Assembly: GCF_900141855.1 (NCBI RefSeq)
Contig: NZ_FQYU01000002.1
Location: 310,001-374,000, forward strand
DNA length: 64,000 nt
Direction: 5' to 3'
Source of the DNA: Pseudozobellia thermophila
GTDB lineage: Bacteria > Bacteroidota > Bacteroidia > Flavobacteriales > Flavobacteriaceae
Part shown: piece after piece, positions 23,378 through 33,154 of the stretch
Numbering within the stretch: position 1 is the first letter of the stretch
Layout: each line of letters starts with the position of its first letter
Notes under the pieces: model-generated
Told to the model about the DNA's origin: nothing
Databases searched by the model: none
What the model saw: the letters and a program-made list of their open reading frames with translations, nothing else
Made by a program: the position numbers and the translations under genes

Positions 23378-25471
23378 ATGCTCCCAAGATTTTCTACATA
23401 TCAAATTGTTTGTTTGACCGTATTCCTTGGGCTTTTGGCCTCAAACTGTGGGCAAAGCAGAACCGACGCACCTTACCATAGCGGTAAAAATGAGACCGTT
23501 GACTCCATATTCCGATGGATCGACCAAGGCCGGAACAGCCATCTGGATCGCAATGCACGGATCGACTACCTTACAAAGGCCGAGAAAAGTGTGGACAAGC
23601 TCTATAACGATTCCGTACAAACGGTGTTGACATCCAAAATTTCATACTCCTACCTCAAGCTCAAGGATTCTTTAAGGTTTAACAGGCTCAACCTAAAAAC
23701 GATTAGCCTGGCCCAAAAAAGGCAGGATTCCGTGATTTGGGCCGAAGCCCTTTGGGACAGGGCCATCTTCTTTAACAACCGGGCGCTTCCCGACAGTGCC
23801 TTTTACAACTATTCAAAGGCACAAAAAATATACGAAAGGCTCGACCGCGACTTCGAAAGTGCCAGAATGCTATACAACATGGCCATAACACAGGCGGCGG
23901 TCAGGGACTATACCGGAAGCGAAATCAATACCATTCGGGCCATTGAAATCTTAAAACCGCTGAAAAAGGCCAAACAACTGTATTTATGTTACAACAATTT
24001 GGGTTCGGTCACAAAGGAACTTAAGGAATTTGAACGGGCCATAGAGTATTACAAGACCGCATTTGAATACCAAGAACAAATCGAAACCGAAAACCACTTT
24101 GATTCCAGCTTGAACAACAACATCGGCGTGGTCTATCAAGAACAGGGTCGATACGAAGAGTCCCTGCCCTATTTTGAAAAGGTATTGGAAAAAAAATCGT
24201 TTCGACAAAGCGACCCAAAACTTTATGCCTTGGCCCTAAACCACTGGGCGTACAGTAAGTTTAAATCAGACCCCAAGGTCGATGTGGCCGACGATATCGA
24301 AAGGTCTATCAGGTTATTGGACAGCATTAACAATATTCCCGGGCTGGCCAGGGCCTATTACAACCTTGCCGAGTTCAATTTGACCCAAAAAGACACCTTA
24401 CAGGCCCTTGCCTTCGCCAAAAAATCCAAGGAGTACGCCAAGCAGGCCAACAACAACGAAAGGATACTTCTCGACCTGCAGCTCATGGCCAAATTGGAGC
24501 CCGAAAAATCAAGCGCCTATACCAAGGAATACATTACCCTTAACGACAGCCTACAGCAGGTAGAAAGGCAGGTACGCAACAAATTTGCCCGCATTCGTTT
24601 TGAAACCGACGAATTTATTGCCGAAAACCTGCTCTTGGCCCGACAGAAACAGTTGTGGACGGGTATTGCCGTTGCCGTACTTTTATTGGGTATAATGTCT
24701 TACTTTATACTTGACCAACGCGTAAAAAACCAAAAATTGCGCTTTCAACAAGAACAGCAGGCCGCCAACCAAGAGATCTTTAACCTGATGCTTGCCCAAA
24801 ACCAAAAGGTAGAGGAAGGAAAAAAACTTGAACAAAAACGGATTTCGGAAGAATTGCACGACGGTGTTTTGGGCCGCATGCTAGGCGCCCGTATGGTATT
24901 GACCGGGTTGAACAAAAAGCAAGACGAGGCGTCCGAGCTTCAGCGGAAAAAGGCCATTGATGCCTTACAGGACGTTGAAAAGGAAATACGTGCCATTTCG
25001 CACGAATTGAGTCACGCCGCTTACCAAAAAATAAATAATTTTATACGTTCGATCGAAGATTTGTTGGAAACCGTACAGGTAAGTGGAAAATTCAACTATA
25101 CCTTTGACTACAACAAGGATTTTGATTGGGACGGCATTAAAGGGGTAACAAAAATCAATATCTACCGTTTGATACAAGAAAGCTTGCAGAATTGTGTCAA
25201 ACACGCCCAATGCGAGAATGTTTGGCTTAATTTAGACGCCGGGGGCAACGAACTAAGGGTTACCGTTACCGATGACGGCAAGGGATTCGCCAAAAAAAAG
25301 GGAAAGAAGGGAATCGGAATGCGAAACATGGCTTCCCGAATCGAAAAACTAAATGGCCAATGGCATATTGAAAGCGCCCCGGGAAAAGGCACCAAGGTCT
25401 GGTTCAAGGTACCCATTGCTACACCCCAAAACACCAAAGTTGAACGACCCAAGGAGGAAGAACTAACCTAA
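23378..25471 (+). CDS. TPR sensor histidine kinase, HisKA_3/NarX type
   Basis: A 697-residue membrane sensor. An N-terminal hydrophobic segment (residues 8-22) exports the sensor part; a non-canonical cysteine follows (Cys24). Residues ~60-400 are TPR-like helical pairs (for example YYKTAFEYQEQIE, NNNIGVVYQEQGRYEESLPYFEKVLEK), then one transmembrane helix (427-446), a coiled coil, a HisKA_3 domain with the phosphorylated His494 (SEELHDGVLGRML) and a HATPase domain (IQESLQNCVKHA N-box; DDGKGF and GIGMRNM). It would phosphorylate the NarL-type regulator encoded 18 nt downstream. The signal sensed by the periplasmic TPR part is unknown. Confidence 0.94.
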   Translation: MLPRFSTYQIVCLTVFLGLLASNCGQSRTDAPYHSGKNETVDSIFRWIDQGRNSHLDRNARIDYLTKAEKSVDKLYNDSVQTVLTSKISYSYLKLKDSLRFNRLNLKTISLAQKRQDSVIWAEALWDRAIFFNNRALPDSAFYNYSKAQKIYERLDRDFESARMLYNMAITQAAVRDYTGSEINTIRAIEILKPLKKAKQLYLCYNNLGSVTKELKEFERAIEYYKTAFEYQEQIETENHFDSSLNNNIGVVYQEQGRYEESLPYFEKVLEKKSFRQSDPKLYALALNHWAYSKFKSDPKVDVADDIERSIRLLDSINNIPGLARAYYNLAEFNLTQKDTLQALAFAKKSKEYAKQANNNERILLDLQLMAKLEPEKSSAYTKEYITLNDSLQQVERQVRNKFARIRFETDEFIAENLLLARQKQLWTGIAVAVLLLGIMSYFILDQRVKNQKLRFQQEQQAANQEIFNLMLAQNQKVEEGKKLEQKRISEELHDGVLGRMLGARMVLTGLNKKQDEASELQRKKAIDALQDVEKEIRAISHELSHAAYQKINNFIRSIEDLLETVQVSGKFNYTFDYNKDFDWDGIKGVTKINIYRLIQESLQNCVKHAQCENVWLNLDAGGNELRVTVTDDGKGFAKKKGKKGIGMRNMASRIEKLNGQWHIESAPGKGTKVWFKVPIATPQNTKVERPKEEELT

Positions 25472-25489
25472 TACCCAAGAAATAGAACG

Positions 25490-26164
25490 ATGAATGACGA
25501 TTTAGTACGCATATTGGCAGTCGACGACCACGAAATGATAGTGCTGGGTTACAAATATACCCTTGAAGCCACCGAATTCGATGATTTCAAGGTAGTCGTC
25601 AATACGGCCGCAAGTTACGAAAAGGGAAAGGCAGAAATAGAGAGCTCCTCAAAACGACTGCCTTACGACATTATATTGCTCGACATCTCGATGTTTCCGG
25701 AAAGTGCGAAGGAAAACAGGAGTGGTGAGGACCTAGGGCTGTTGGCCAAACAAATCTCCCCCACTTCCAAGATTGTTTTTCTTTCCTCGTTCAGCGACAG
25801 CTACCGGATCAACAACATTCTCAAGGTCATTAACCCCGACGGGTATATGGTAAAATCGGAAGTTGATGAAAAAACCTTGCAGGACATGGTAAAGACCGTG
25901 CTTGCCAAACCTCCTTACTATACCGCCGCCGCCCTTCAGGCCATACGGCGAAAAATGGCAAACGAGGATCAAATCGACGAACGCGATAAAAAAATTCTAT
26001 ACCAATTGTCCATCGGAACCAAAACCAAGGACATTTCTTCCATCGTGGCCGCGGCCAGTACCACCGTTGAAAACAGAAAAAGACAATTAAAGGTCATTTT
26101 CGGGGTCGAGAACGGCAATGATTTTGCCCTGATCGAAGAAGCTCGAAAGAGAGGATTTATTTAG
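25490..26164 (+). CDS. NarL/LuxR-type response regulator
   Basis: A 224-residue response regulator. The receiver domain keeps its acidic pair (Asp12, Asp13), phospho-acceptor Asp65 (IILLDISM), and the conserved lysine (Lys122). The C-terminal domain (residues ~160-224) is a LuxR-like helix-turn-helix (DERDKKILYQLSIGTKTKDISSIV and STTVENRKRQLK), although less canonical than GerE. It is the obvious partner of the upstream kinase (18-nt gap). A 13-bp-stem terminator follows at 26235-26269. Target genes are unknown; the 54-aa lipoprotein and the LytTR gene are the nearest candidates. Confidence 0.93.
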   Translation: MNDDLVRILAVDDHEMIVLGYKYTLEATEFDDFKVVVNTAASYEKGKAEIESSSKRLPYDIILLDISMFPESAKENRSGEDLGLLAKQISPTSKIVFLSSFSDSYRINNILKVINPDGYMVKSEVDEKTLQDMVKTVLAKPPYYTAAALQAIRRKMANEDQIDERDKKILYQLSIGTKTKDISSIVAAASTTVENRKRQLKVIFGVENGNDFALIEEARKRGFI

Positions 26165-26234
26165 TTCCCACCCGCGTAGAAATTGCACGCAAAACACTAC
26201 AAACCAACACATTATAACCACAAGGGCCTGGCTT

Positions 26235-26270
26235 AAAGAAAAACCCCATTTTTTTTGGGGTTTTTCTTTG
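26235..26270 (+). terminator. Strong intrinsic terminator after the response regulator
   Basis: A 13-bp stem (26235-26247 with 26257-26269) around a T-rich loop, followed by TTTG. Its last bases overlap the -33 TTG of the next promoter. Confidence 0.85.
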
Positions 26271-26300
26271 TACCAATAGCAACATATCAATTTACTTTTG
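26268..26300 (+). promoter_or_regulatory. Promoter of the 219-aa protein gene
   Basis: TTG at 26268-26270 (inside the preceding terminator), a 22-nt spacer, and TACTTTTG at 26293-26300. The spacer is slightly long, but the -7 element is a full match, 22 nt before the ATG at 26323. Confidence 0.6.
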
Positions 26301-26322
26301 GTAGTCAATTGTATTACACTAT

Positions 26323-26982
26323 ATGTTTATGCCTTCATTTCCAGATAATTTCGAAAACAATTCATCCGGAGGTTTCAATATTGATTTGAAACTGGAAGGA
26401 ATTGAGTCCTTTAGAAAAAGCTTAGAGAAGTATTTCTTTTCAGAAGCCACGGTGCGCAATTGGGCTTCAAGTACCATGGGCATAAACTTGGCCGTTGAGC
26501 TGGAATGCAACCTTAGCCTGGTCGAAATGCTTTTCCATTTCAATCGGGGTACCTGGGGAAATTTTTCCCAAGGAAGCTCTTCCTTTGTCTCCGTACTGGA
26601 CAAATTCAGAAGGGAGAATCCGGTTTCCATAGATATCGAGGAGTTGTCCATTCTATTTAAGGATACCAGGATCATCATCAATAAGATCTACGAAAGAAGT
26701 GTCGCCGAACAGCTTGATAATATTTTGAGCGAAATGGGCAAGCACTATGTCCATATCAGCAAGGGCCTATCGGAAACACCCTACGAAATTTACGTGCCCG
26801 TTTTCGAGGAAGACCAATCGGAAGAGAATATTCTCCTCAGGACCATTGAGGCCAGCCACACCAAGAAAGATTATTTCAATTATTGGGGTCTGTATTTCGA
26901 ATCTGAGGACGATGCCATAATCTACGACCTTCGTGCCTCCCATTTGGAGAACGGCGATTTGTTGATGCTCAACACCGAATGA
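26323..26982 (+). CDS. Unknown soluble protein
   Basis: A 219-residue protein with no signal peptide and no membrane segment. An N-terminal helical part (residues ~20-110, with a possible substrate-like TWGNFSQGSSSF turn) is followed by an alpha/beta part rich in acidic residues (EIYVPVFEEDQSEEN, YWGLYFESEDDAIIYDL). I recognise no family or active site. A second ATG two codons later (26329) is equally possible. It has its own promoter and shares a terminator with the converging glyA, so it is a monocistronic unit. Confidence 0.75.
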   Translation: MFMPSFPDNFENNSSGGFNIDLKLEGIESFRKSLEKYFFSEATVRNWASSTMGINLAVELECNLSLVEMLFHFNRGTWGNFSQGSSSFVSVLDKFRRENPVSIDIEELSILFKDTRIIINKIYERSVAEQLDNILSEMGKHYVHISKGLSETPYEIYVPVFEEDQSEENILLRTIEASHTKKDYFNYWGLYFESEDDAIIYDLRASHLENGDLLMLNTE

Positions 26983-27042
26983 AAATTTTTGCCTTTTTAT
27001 ATCCACCTTTGATGCAATGGCCCAAAAGGTATGCATCAAAAC

Positions 27043-27080
27043 AAAAAATCCGCTAGTCATACGACATAGCGGATTTTTTT
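27043..27080. terminator. Bidirectional intrinsic terminator
   Basis: A 13-bp perfect stem (27043-27055 with 27067-27079) with A and T tracts on either side, between the unknown 219-aa gene and the converging glyA. A smaller inverted repeat (GATGCA/TGCATC, 27011-27016 and 27033-27038) precedes it. Confidence 0.9.
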
Positions 27081-27110
27081 GTAGTGGGGTTACCCTACCG
27101 ATAATCGGCC

Positions 27111-28385
27111 TTAAAAGTTGAAAAGTTCACGGTCTTTCATCAAATCGTTCACCTTTTTCTTCACATTGTTGATTTTGGATAGGTCATCGGCATTGGTCAA
27201 TGCCTCGTCGATGAGGTCAACAATGGTTGCCATGTCCTTTTCCTTTAGGCCCCTAGTGGTAATGGCCGCCGTACCAAAGCGGATACCCGAGGTGACAAAG
27301 GGCGATTTATCGTCAAAAGGCACCATGTTCTTATTCGCCGTGATATCGGCCTGTACCAATACTTTTTCGGCATCCTTCCCTGTAATATCCTTGTTTCTAA
27401 GGTCGATAAGCATCATATGGTTGTCGGTGCCTCCCGAAATTATATGATAATCCTTGGCCACAAATGCGGCGGCCATAGCCTCGGCATTCTTCTTTACCTG
27501 TAGCATATAATGCAGAAAGTTATCGGTCAAGGCTTCCCCGAAGGCAATGGCCTTGGCAGCGATAATATGTTCCAATGGCCCTCCTTGGTTACCGGGAAAA
27601 ACGGCCAAATCCAACAGGGCCGACATTTTTCTAAGCTTACCGTTTTTCAATTTGATTCCGAACGGATTGTCAAAATCCTCCCCCATTAAGATGAGTCCAC
27701 CCCTCGGACCGCGCAAGGTCTTGTGCGTAGTCGTGGTAACGATATGACAGTGTGGAATGGGGTCGTTTAAAATACCCTTGGCGATCAAGCCCGCCGGGTG
27801 TGAGATATCGGCCATGAGCAATGCTCCCACGCTATCCGCAATTTCCCGGAAACGTTTAAAGTCCATATCCCTCGAATAGGCCGAAGCCCCGGCAACAATC
27901 AACTTGGGCCTTTCCCTTTCGGCGATCTCTTGGATCTTGTCGTAGTTCAATACGCCCGTTTCCTTGTCCACTCCGTAAAAAACGGGGTTGTACAAGCGAC
28001 CTGAAAAATTCACCGGAGAACCATGGGTCAAATGTCCCCCATGGGAAAGGTCGAAGCCCAAAATGGTATCGCCCGGCTTTAGACAGGCGTGATACACGGA
28101 GGCATTCGCCTGGGACCCCGAATGGGGCTGAACATTGGCGTAGGCAGCACCGAAAAGTTCCTTTGCTCGGTCTATGGCCAATTGCTCGATCTTATCCACG
28201 ACCTCGCACCCACCGTAATAGCGCTTGCCCGGGTAGCCTTCGGCATATTTATTGGTCAATACCGAGCCTGCAGCTTCCATTACTTGCGGACTGGTAAAAT
28301 TCTCTGAAGCTATAAGCTCGATACCACTTTTTTGCCGTTCTTTCTCTTCGGCTATCAAATCAAAAATTCGGTTGTCGCGTTGCAT
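27111..28385 (-). CDS. glyA: Serine hydroxymethyltransferase
   Basis: A 424-residue PLP enzyme that interconverts serine and glycine and charges tetrahydrofolate with a one-carbon unit in the cytosol. The sequence has the family start ([11 protein letters not shown], 23-33), [20 protein letters not shown], the QPHSGSQAN motif and the PLP-binding Lys222 in [14 protein letters not shown]. Length is normal. A minus-strand -7 element lies at 28412-28419. The gene shares its terminator with the converging unknown gene. Confidence 0.98.
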   Translation of the reverse strand: MQRDNRIFDLIAEEKERQKSGIELIASENFTSPQVMEAAGSVLTNKYAEGYPGKRYYGGCEVVDKIEQLAIDRAKELFGAAYANVQPHSGSQANASVYHACLKPGDTILGFDLSHGGHLTHGSPVNFSGRLYNPVFYGVDKETGVLNYDKIQEIAERERPKLIVAGASAYSRDMDFKRFREIADSVGALLMADISHPAGLIAKGILNDPIPHCHIVTTTTHKTLRGPRGGLILMGEDFDNPFGIKLKNGKLRKMSALLDLAVFPGNQGGPLEHIIAAKAIAFGEALTDNFLHYMLQVKKNAEAMAAAFVAKDYHIISGGTDNHMMLIDLRNKDITGKDAEKVLVQADITANKNMVPFDDKSPFVTSGIRFGTAAITTRGLKEKDMATIVDLIDEALTNADDLSKINNVKKKVNDLMKDRELFNF

Positions 28386-28411
28386 ACGTCAATATTGTGT
28401 TAAATGAGCTG

Positions 28412-28419
28412 CAAAAGTA
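28412..28419 (-). promoter_or_regulatory. glyA -7 promoter element (TACTTTTG)
   Basis: The complement of CAAAAGTA is TACTTTTG, a full TAnnTTTG match 27 nt upstream of the glyA start codon. A spaced TTG is not seen. Confidence 0.55.
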
Positions 28420-28451
28420 CGAATTGATCCTCGTTAATACCTATAAAATAA

Positions 28452-28459
28452 TATATTTG
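28452..28459 (+). promoter_or_regulatory. fahA -7 promoter element (TATATTTG)
   Basis: TATATTTG matches TAnnTTTG 37 nt upstream of the fahA ATG. The nearest TTG (28424-28426) is 25 nt away, a little too far. Confidence 0.5.
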
Positions 28460-28495
28460 GTTAGCATTTTATCAAATAAAAATTAACAATTGCCC

Positions 28496-29782
28496 ATGCC
28501 TATACTAGCGAACGACCCTACGAAAAAAACTTGGTTGAAGGTACCCAAGGATTCCGATTTTCCGATTCAGAACATACCTTTCGGCGTATTTCTCACACGG
28601 GACGATATCATCACCATCGGTACCCGCATAGGCGATTACGCCATAGACCTGGGTGCCCTGCACCAACTTGGCTATTTTAAGGATATCCCGCTCACCGACG
28701 ATATCTTTTTACAGGATACGCTGAACGATTTTATCTCGGACGGACAGAAAACCTGGAGGGCCGTACGAAACCGGATAAGTGAAATTTTCGATGTTTCGAA
28801 CGATGAACTAAAAAACAACGACAGCCATAAAGAGGCGGTCTTGTTCTCGATGGACGAGGTTGAAATGCAACTTCCGGTCCAAATAGGCGATTATACCGAT
28901 TTTTATTCCAGCAAGGAGCACGCCACCAATGTTGGCCGAATGTTCAGGGACCCCGAGAACGCACTGCTTCCCAACTGGCTCCACATTCCGGTCGGTTACC
29001 ACGGGCGCAGTTCGACCATAGTGCCGAGCGGGACCCCGGTGCGCAGGCCCCTAGGGCAAACGATACCCAAAAATTCGGACCAACCCGTTTTCGGGCCGTC
29101 AAGACTGGTGGACTTCGAACTCGAAATGGCCTTTATCACCACCGATGCCAACCTAATGGGGGAACCCATTCCCGTGTCAGAGGCGGAAGATTACATCTTT
29201 GGTATGGTATTGTTCAACGATTGGAGCGCCAGGGACATCCAGAAATGGGAATATGTACCCCTTGGCCCCTTTTTGGCCAAGAACTTTGCCTCGTCGATCT
29301 CGCCATGGATAGTAACCATGGACGCCCTAGAACCCTTTCGGGTAGATAGCCCTATTCAAGTACCCGAACCACTGCCTTACTTGAGGCTTAACGGCAAACA
29401 TAGCTTCGATATCAATCTCGAGGTAGACATCCTGACCGAGGCCGGCATACCCACTACCGTTACCAAATCGAACTTTAAGTATATGTACTGGACCATGGCC
29501 CAGCAGCTCGCGCACCACACGATAAACGGGTGCAAGGTAAACAGCGGCGATATGATGGGCAGCGGCACGATCTCGGGTCCCACGCCCGACGCCTACGGTT
29601 CTATGCTCGAACTATCGTGGCAGGGAACCAAGCCGGTAAAGCTCAATGACGGAAGTGAACGAAAATTTATACAGGATAACGACACCGTAGTTTTAAGGGG
29701 CTACTGTGCCCATAAAGATGTCCGGATCGGGTTTGGCGAAGTTTCCACCAAGCTGCTCCCCGCCCTCGAAACCATTAAATAG
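28496..29782 (+). CDS. fahA: Fumarylacetoacetase
   Basis: The last enzyme of tyrosine and phenylalanine degradation; it hydrolyses fumarylacetoacetate to fumarate and acetoacetate. Full-length two-domain FAH: an N-terminal SH3-like part and a C-terminal beta-roll with the metal ligands in DFELEMAF and NDWSARDIQ, the VGYHGRSSTIVPSG oxyanion region and PLGPFLAKNF. The start is the ATG at 28496 (428 residues); a TTG six bases earlier is also in frame. It is divergent from glyA. The other pathway genes (hmgA, hppD) are not in the window. Confidence 0.96.
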   Translation: MPILANDPTKKTWLKVPKDSDFPIQNIPFGVFLTRDDIITIGTRIGDYAIDLGALHQLGYFKDIPLTDDIFLQDTLNDFISDGQKTWRAVRNRISEIFDVSNDELKNNDSHKEAVLFSMDEVEMQLPVQIGDYTDFYSSKEHATNVGRMFRDPENALLPNWLHIPVGYHGRSSTIVPSGTPVRRPLGQTIPKNSDQPVFGPSRLVDFELEMAFITTDANLMGEPIPVSEAEDYIFGMVLFNDWSARDIQKWEYVPLGPFLAKNFASSISPWIVTMDALEPFRVDSPIQVPEPLPYLRLNGKHSFDINLEVDILTEAGIPTTVTKSNFKYMYWTMAQQLAHHTINGCKVNSGDMMGSGTISGPTPDAYGSMLELSWQGTKPVKLNDGSERKFIQDNDTVVLRGYCAHKDVRIGFGEVSTKLLPALETIK

Positions 29783-29879
29783 CGACACAGTTACATACGG
29801 TTCCGGGCCAAGGCCGGGCCTGCCCAAGGAAGAAAAAACTGCCCCCGACCTTTCTTTTTTTTGGGGCCTTCATTCCTTG

Positions 29880-30275
29880 TTACACAAAGGTGTCCAATTG
29901 CAGATCGGTAATGGCCCCATGCGAATCGTGGGCGACGACCGTTCCGTTCTTGACAACCAACAATTGGGGAGATTGATGCACGATTCCGAACCGGGTGGCC
30001 ACCCCGTCCGACACATCCCGAAATTGATGCAGGTCTAAAAAATAAAAATCCATTTGGCCTTCCGAAAGCCCATAATTGCGATTGAACATGTTCAAGACCA
30101 TCCTACTTATTCCACAGGTAGTGGAGTGCTTAAAAATCACCTGTGGTCTCGAATGCGATTTTTCGACGATATCGTCCAGTTGTTCGAGGCGTGAAAGGGC
30201 AAGCCACGGCACCTTGGAACCCGATTCGCCGCCCTCTTTTCCACTTCCTCCGAAAAATCCACTAAAAAGTCCCAT
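29880..30275 (-). CDS. ytxJ: Bacillithiol system redox-active protein YtxJ
   Basis: A 131-residue thioredoxin-like protein of the YtxJ (DUF2847) family: a Gly-rich N-terminus, then VIFKHSTTCGISR with the single redox cysteine Cys54, YFLDLHQFRDVSDGVATRFG and HQSPQLLVVKNG. The family is linked with bacillithiol, the low-molecular-weight thiol of Firmicutes and some Bacteroidota, so the gene suggests this organism makes bacillithiol. The bsh synthesis genes are not in the window. It is a single gene, divergent from clpB. Confidence 0.88.
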   Translation of the reverse strand: MGLFSGFFGGSGKEGGESGSKVPWLALSRLEQLDDIVEKSHSRPQVIFKHSTTCGISRMVLNMFNRNYGLSEGQMDFYFLDLHQFRDVSDGVATRFGIVHQSPQLLVVKNGTVVAHDSHGAITDLQLDTFV

Positions 30276-30440
30276 TTCCTTCTATTTTTAAAACAAAAAT
30301 TGATAAAACCAAAATACCCCGACCTGCCGAAATGTCTTGTATTTATTGGGATAAGCAGACATTTTGTCTTGCGGGATACATTGGTAAGATTCTTGACCTA
30401 TCCACCTCAAAAGTAAACAATAAGCTAAAGATATAAGAAT

Positions 30441-33041
30441 ATGAATTTTAATAATTACACCATAAAATCGCAAGAGGCGATACAACAGGCCCAGCAAATT
30501 GCACAGGGTTTGGGCCACCAACAGATCGAGAACGAGCATATTTTCAAGGCGATTTGGGAAGTAGATGAGAATGTACTCCCCTTTATTCTCAAAAAACTGA
30601 ACATCAACGTCGGTATGCTCAAGCAGATTCTCGACAAAGAGCTCGAGAGCTTCCCCAAGGTTTCCGGGGGCGACATCATGCTATCCAGGGAAGCCGGCAA
30701 GACCGTTACCGAGGCCAGTATCATCGCCAAAAAAATGGGTGACGAATACGTGTCCATAGAACATCTGCTTTTGGCCATATTGAAGTCGAAAAGCAAGATC
30801 GCCCAGATACTAAAAGACCAAGGGGCCACCGAAAAAGACCTGAAGGCGGCCATAACGGAACTTCGGGGTGGTAGCAAGGTTACCTCGCAAAGTGCGGAGG
30901 AGACTTACAACGCGCTGGACAAATATGCACGTAACCTGAACCAATTGGCCGATAGCGGCAAGCTAGATCCGGTCATCGGCCGCGACGAGGAAATTCGGAG
31001 AATTCTTCAGATCCTCTCGAGAAGGACCAAGAACAACCCTATGTTGGTCGGTGAGCCCGGTACCGGTAAAACGGCGATTGCCGAGGGCCTGGCACACCGT
31101 ATAGTGCAGGGCGACGTACCCGAAAACTTAAAGGACAAGGTTATCTATTCCCTAGACATGGGGGCCCTGATCGCGGGTGCCAAGTACAAGGGAGAGTTCG
31201 AAGAGCGCTTAAAGTCGGTCATTAAGGAGGTTACCTCTTCCGATGGCAACATCGTCCTGTTCATTGACGAAATCCACACCTTGGTCGGCGCAGGTGGCGG
31301 TCAAGGTGCCATGGACGCGGCCAACATACTGAAACCCGCCTTGGCAAGGGGCGAATTGCGTGCCATCGGGGCCACTACGTTGGACGAATACCAAAAGTAC
31401 TTTGAAAAGGACAAAGCCTTGGAGAGAAGGTTCCAAAAGGTGACGGTCGACGAACCCGATACCGAGAGCGCCATATCCATATTGCGGGGTATCAAGGAGA
31501 AGTACGAGGCACACCACAAGGTACGCATCAAGGACGATGCCGTCATTGCAGCCGTAGAATTGTCGCAACGCTACATCACCAATCGCTTCTTGCCGGACAA
31601 GGCCATTGACCTCATGGACGAAGCGGCCTCGAAACTACGGATGGAAATCAATTCGAAACCTGAAGAGCTCGACGTACTCGACCGCAAAATAATGCAATTG
31701 GAGATCGAGATTGAGGCCATCAAGCGCGAAAACGACAAGGCAAAACTAAAATTACTCAACGTAGACCTGGCCAACCTCAAGGAAGAACGAAACGAGATCT
31801 ATGCGAAATGGGAGAGCGAAAAATCGGTAGTGGACAACATCCAGAAAACCAAGCAGGATATCGAGGAGTATAAAACGGAAGCCGAACGGGCCGAGCGCAA
31901 CGGCGATTACGGTAAAGTGGCCGAACTTCGCTACGGCAAGATAAAGGAAGCCCAAGAGCAATTGGACAAACTGCAGAAAGAGCTTCAGGAACAACAAGAA
32001 AACGAGACCCTGATCAAAGAGGAGGTCACCAGTGAGGATATTGCCGAGGTAGTGGCCAAGTGGACGGGGATACCCGTAACCAAAATGCTCCAAAGCGAAC
32101 GGGAAAAACTCTTAAAACTGGAAGATGTACTGCACAAGAGGGTCGTCGGCCAGGAAGAGGCCATCCAGGCCGTTTCCGATGCCATTCGCCGCAGTAGGGC
32201 CGGTTTACAGGACACCAAGCGTCCTATAGGGTCCTTTCTCTTCTTGGGTACCACGGGTGTCGGTAAGACCGAATTGGCCAAGACATTGGCCGCCTACCTG
32301 TTCGACGACGAAAACGCCATGACCCGGATCGACATGAGCGAATACCAAGAAAGGCATTCGGTAAGCCGTTTGGTAGGTGCTCCTCCAGGATACGTAGGTT
32401 ATGACGAAGGGGGCCAGTTGACCGAAGCGGTAAGAAGACGGCCCTACTCCGTGGTCTTGCTGGACGAGATCGAAAAAGCGCACCCCGATACATTCAATAT
32501 CCTGTTACAGGTTTTGGACGAAGGCAGGCTGACCGACAACAAAGGCCGGGTGGCCGATTTTAAGAACACGATCATTATCATGACCAGTAATATGGGAAGC
32601 CATATTATTCAAGAGAAATTTGAAAACAACGACGATATCTATAGCGCTTCGGAAGCCGCAAGGGTCGAAGTACTCGGATTGTTGAAGAAAACGGTCAGAC
32701 CTGAATTCTTGAATCGAATAGACGATATAATCATGTTCACCCCGCTCAACAGGGAGGATATTACCAAAATTGTCAGATTGCAGCTCGACCAGTTGAAGAA
32801 AGTCGTGGCCAAGCAGCACATTACCATAGACGCAACCGATGAGGCCGTCGAATATCTGGCAGAAAGGGGATACGACCCACAATTTGGGGCCAGGCCCATA
32901 AAACGGGTCATTCAAAAAGAAGTGCTCAACAAGCTCTCGAAAGAATTGCTGAAAGGCAGTATTTCACCCGAAAGTATCGTACTTATCGATGCGTTTGAAG
33001 ACCAACTCGTATTCAGAAACCAAGCGGAACTCGTCAAGTAG
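30441..33041 (+). CDS. clpB: ATP-dependent disaggregase ClpB
   Basis: An 866-residue Hsp100 protein that, with DnaK, dissolves protein aggregates in the cytosol. All parts are present: N-terminal Clp repeats (residues 1-145), AAA1 with Walker A GEPGTGKT (204-211), a long M-domain coiled coil (about 405-525), AAA2 with Walker A GTTGVGKT (603-610), and a C-terminal D2 small domain. [13 protein letters not shown] and [16 protein letters not shown] are the pore-loop segments. I do not see a TAnnTTTG promoter immediately upstream. An imperfect terminator follows at 33064. Confidence 0.98.
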   Translation: MNFNNYTIKSQEAIQQAQQIAQGLGHQQIENEHIFKAIWEVDENVLPFILKKLNINVGMLKQILDKELESFPKVSGGDIMLSREAGKTVTEASIIAKKMGDEYVSIEHLLLAILKSKSKIAQILKDQGATEKDLKAAITELRGGSKVTSQSAEETYNALDKYARNLNQLADSGKLDPVIGRDEEIRRILQILSRRTKNNPMLVGEPGTGKTAIAEGLAHRIVQGDVPENLKDKVIYSLDMGALIAGAKYKGEFEERLKSVIKEVTSSDGNIVLFIDEIHTLVGAGGGQGAMDAANILKPALARGELRAIGATTLDEYQKYFEKDKALERRFQKVTVDEPDTESAISILRGIKEKYEAHHKVRIKDDAVIAAVELSQRYITNRFLPDKAIDLMDEAASKLRMEINSKPEELDVLDRKIMQLEIEIEAIKRENDKAKLKLLNVDLANLKEERNEIYAKWESEKSVVDNIQKTKQDIEEYKTEAERAERNGDYGKVAELRYGKIKEAQEQLDKLQKELQEQQENETLIKEEVTSEDIAEVVAKWTGIPVTKMLQSEREKLLKLEDVLHKRVVGQEEAIQAVSDAIRRSRAGLQDTKRPIGSFLFLGTTGVGKTELAKTLAAYLFDDENAMTRIDMSEYQERHSVSRLVGAPPGYVGYDEGGQLTEAVRRRPYSVVLLDEIEKAHPDTFNILLQVLDEGRLTDNKGRVADFKNTIIIMTSNMGSHIIQEKFENNDDIYSASEAARVEVLGLLKKTVRPEFLNRIDDIIMFTPLNREDITKIVRLQLDQLKKVVAKQHITIDATDEAVEYLAERGYDPQFGARPIKRVIQKEVLNKLSKELLKGSISPESIVLIDAFEDQLVFRNQAELVK

Positions 33042-33063
33042 GAATTAACGGATATATTTGATC

Positions 33064-33096
33064 AAGGCATCTTTAATAAAGGTGCCTTTTTTTTGA
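33064..33096 (+). terminator. clpB intrinsic terminator
   Basis: A stem of AAGGCA/TGCCTT (33064-33069 and 33083-33088) continued inward by one G-T and four regular pairs, followed by eight or more T. Confidence 0.8.
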
Positions 33097-33105
33097 CATA
33101 ATAAG

Positions 33106-33119
33106 ATACCATACAGTAT
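33106..33119. promoter_or_regulatory. Possible TetR operator (ATAC-N6-GTAT)
   Basis: A short symmetric site located 36-49 nt before the TetR start, upstream of a weak -7 element (TATCTTCG, 33130-33137). Its place fits autoregulation, but the symmetry is only four base pairs per arm. Confidence 0.3.
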
Positions 33120-33154
33120 ATAATTTTTCTATCTTCGTATAAAACTGCACAACC

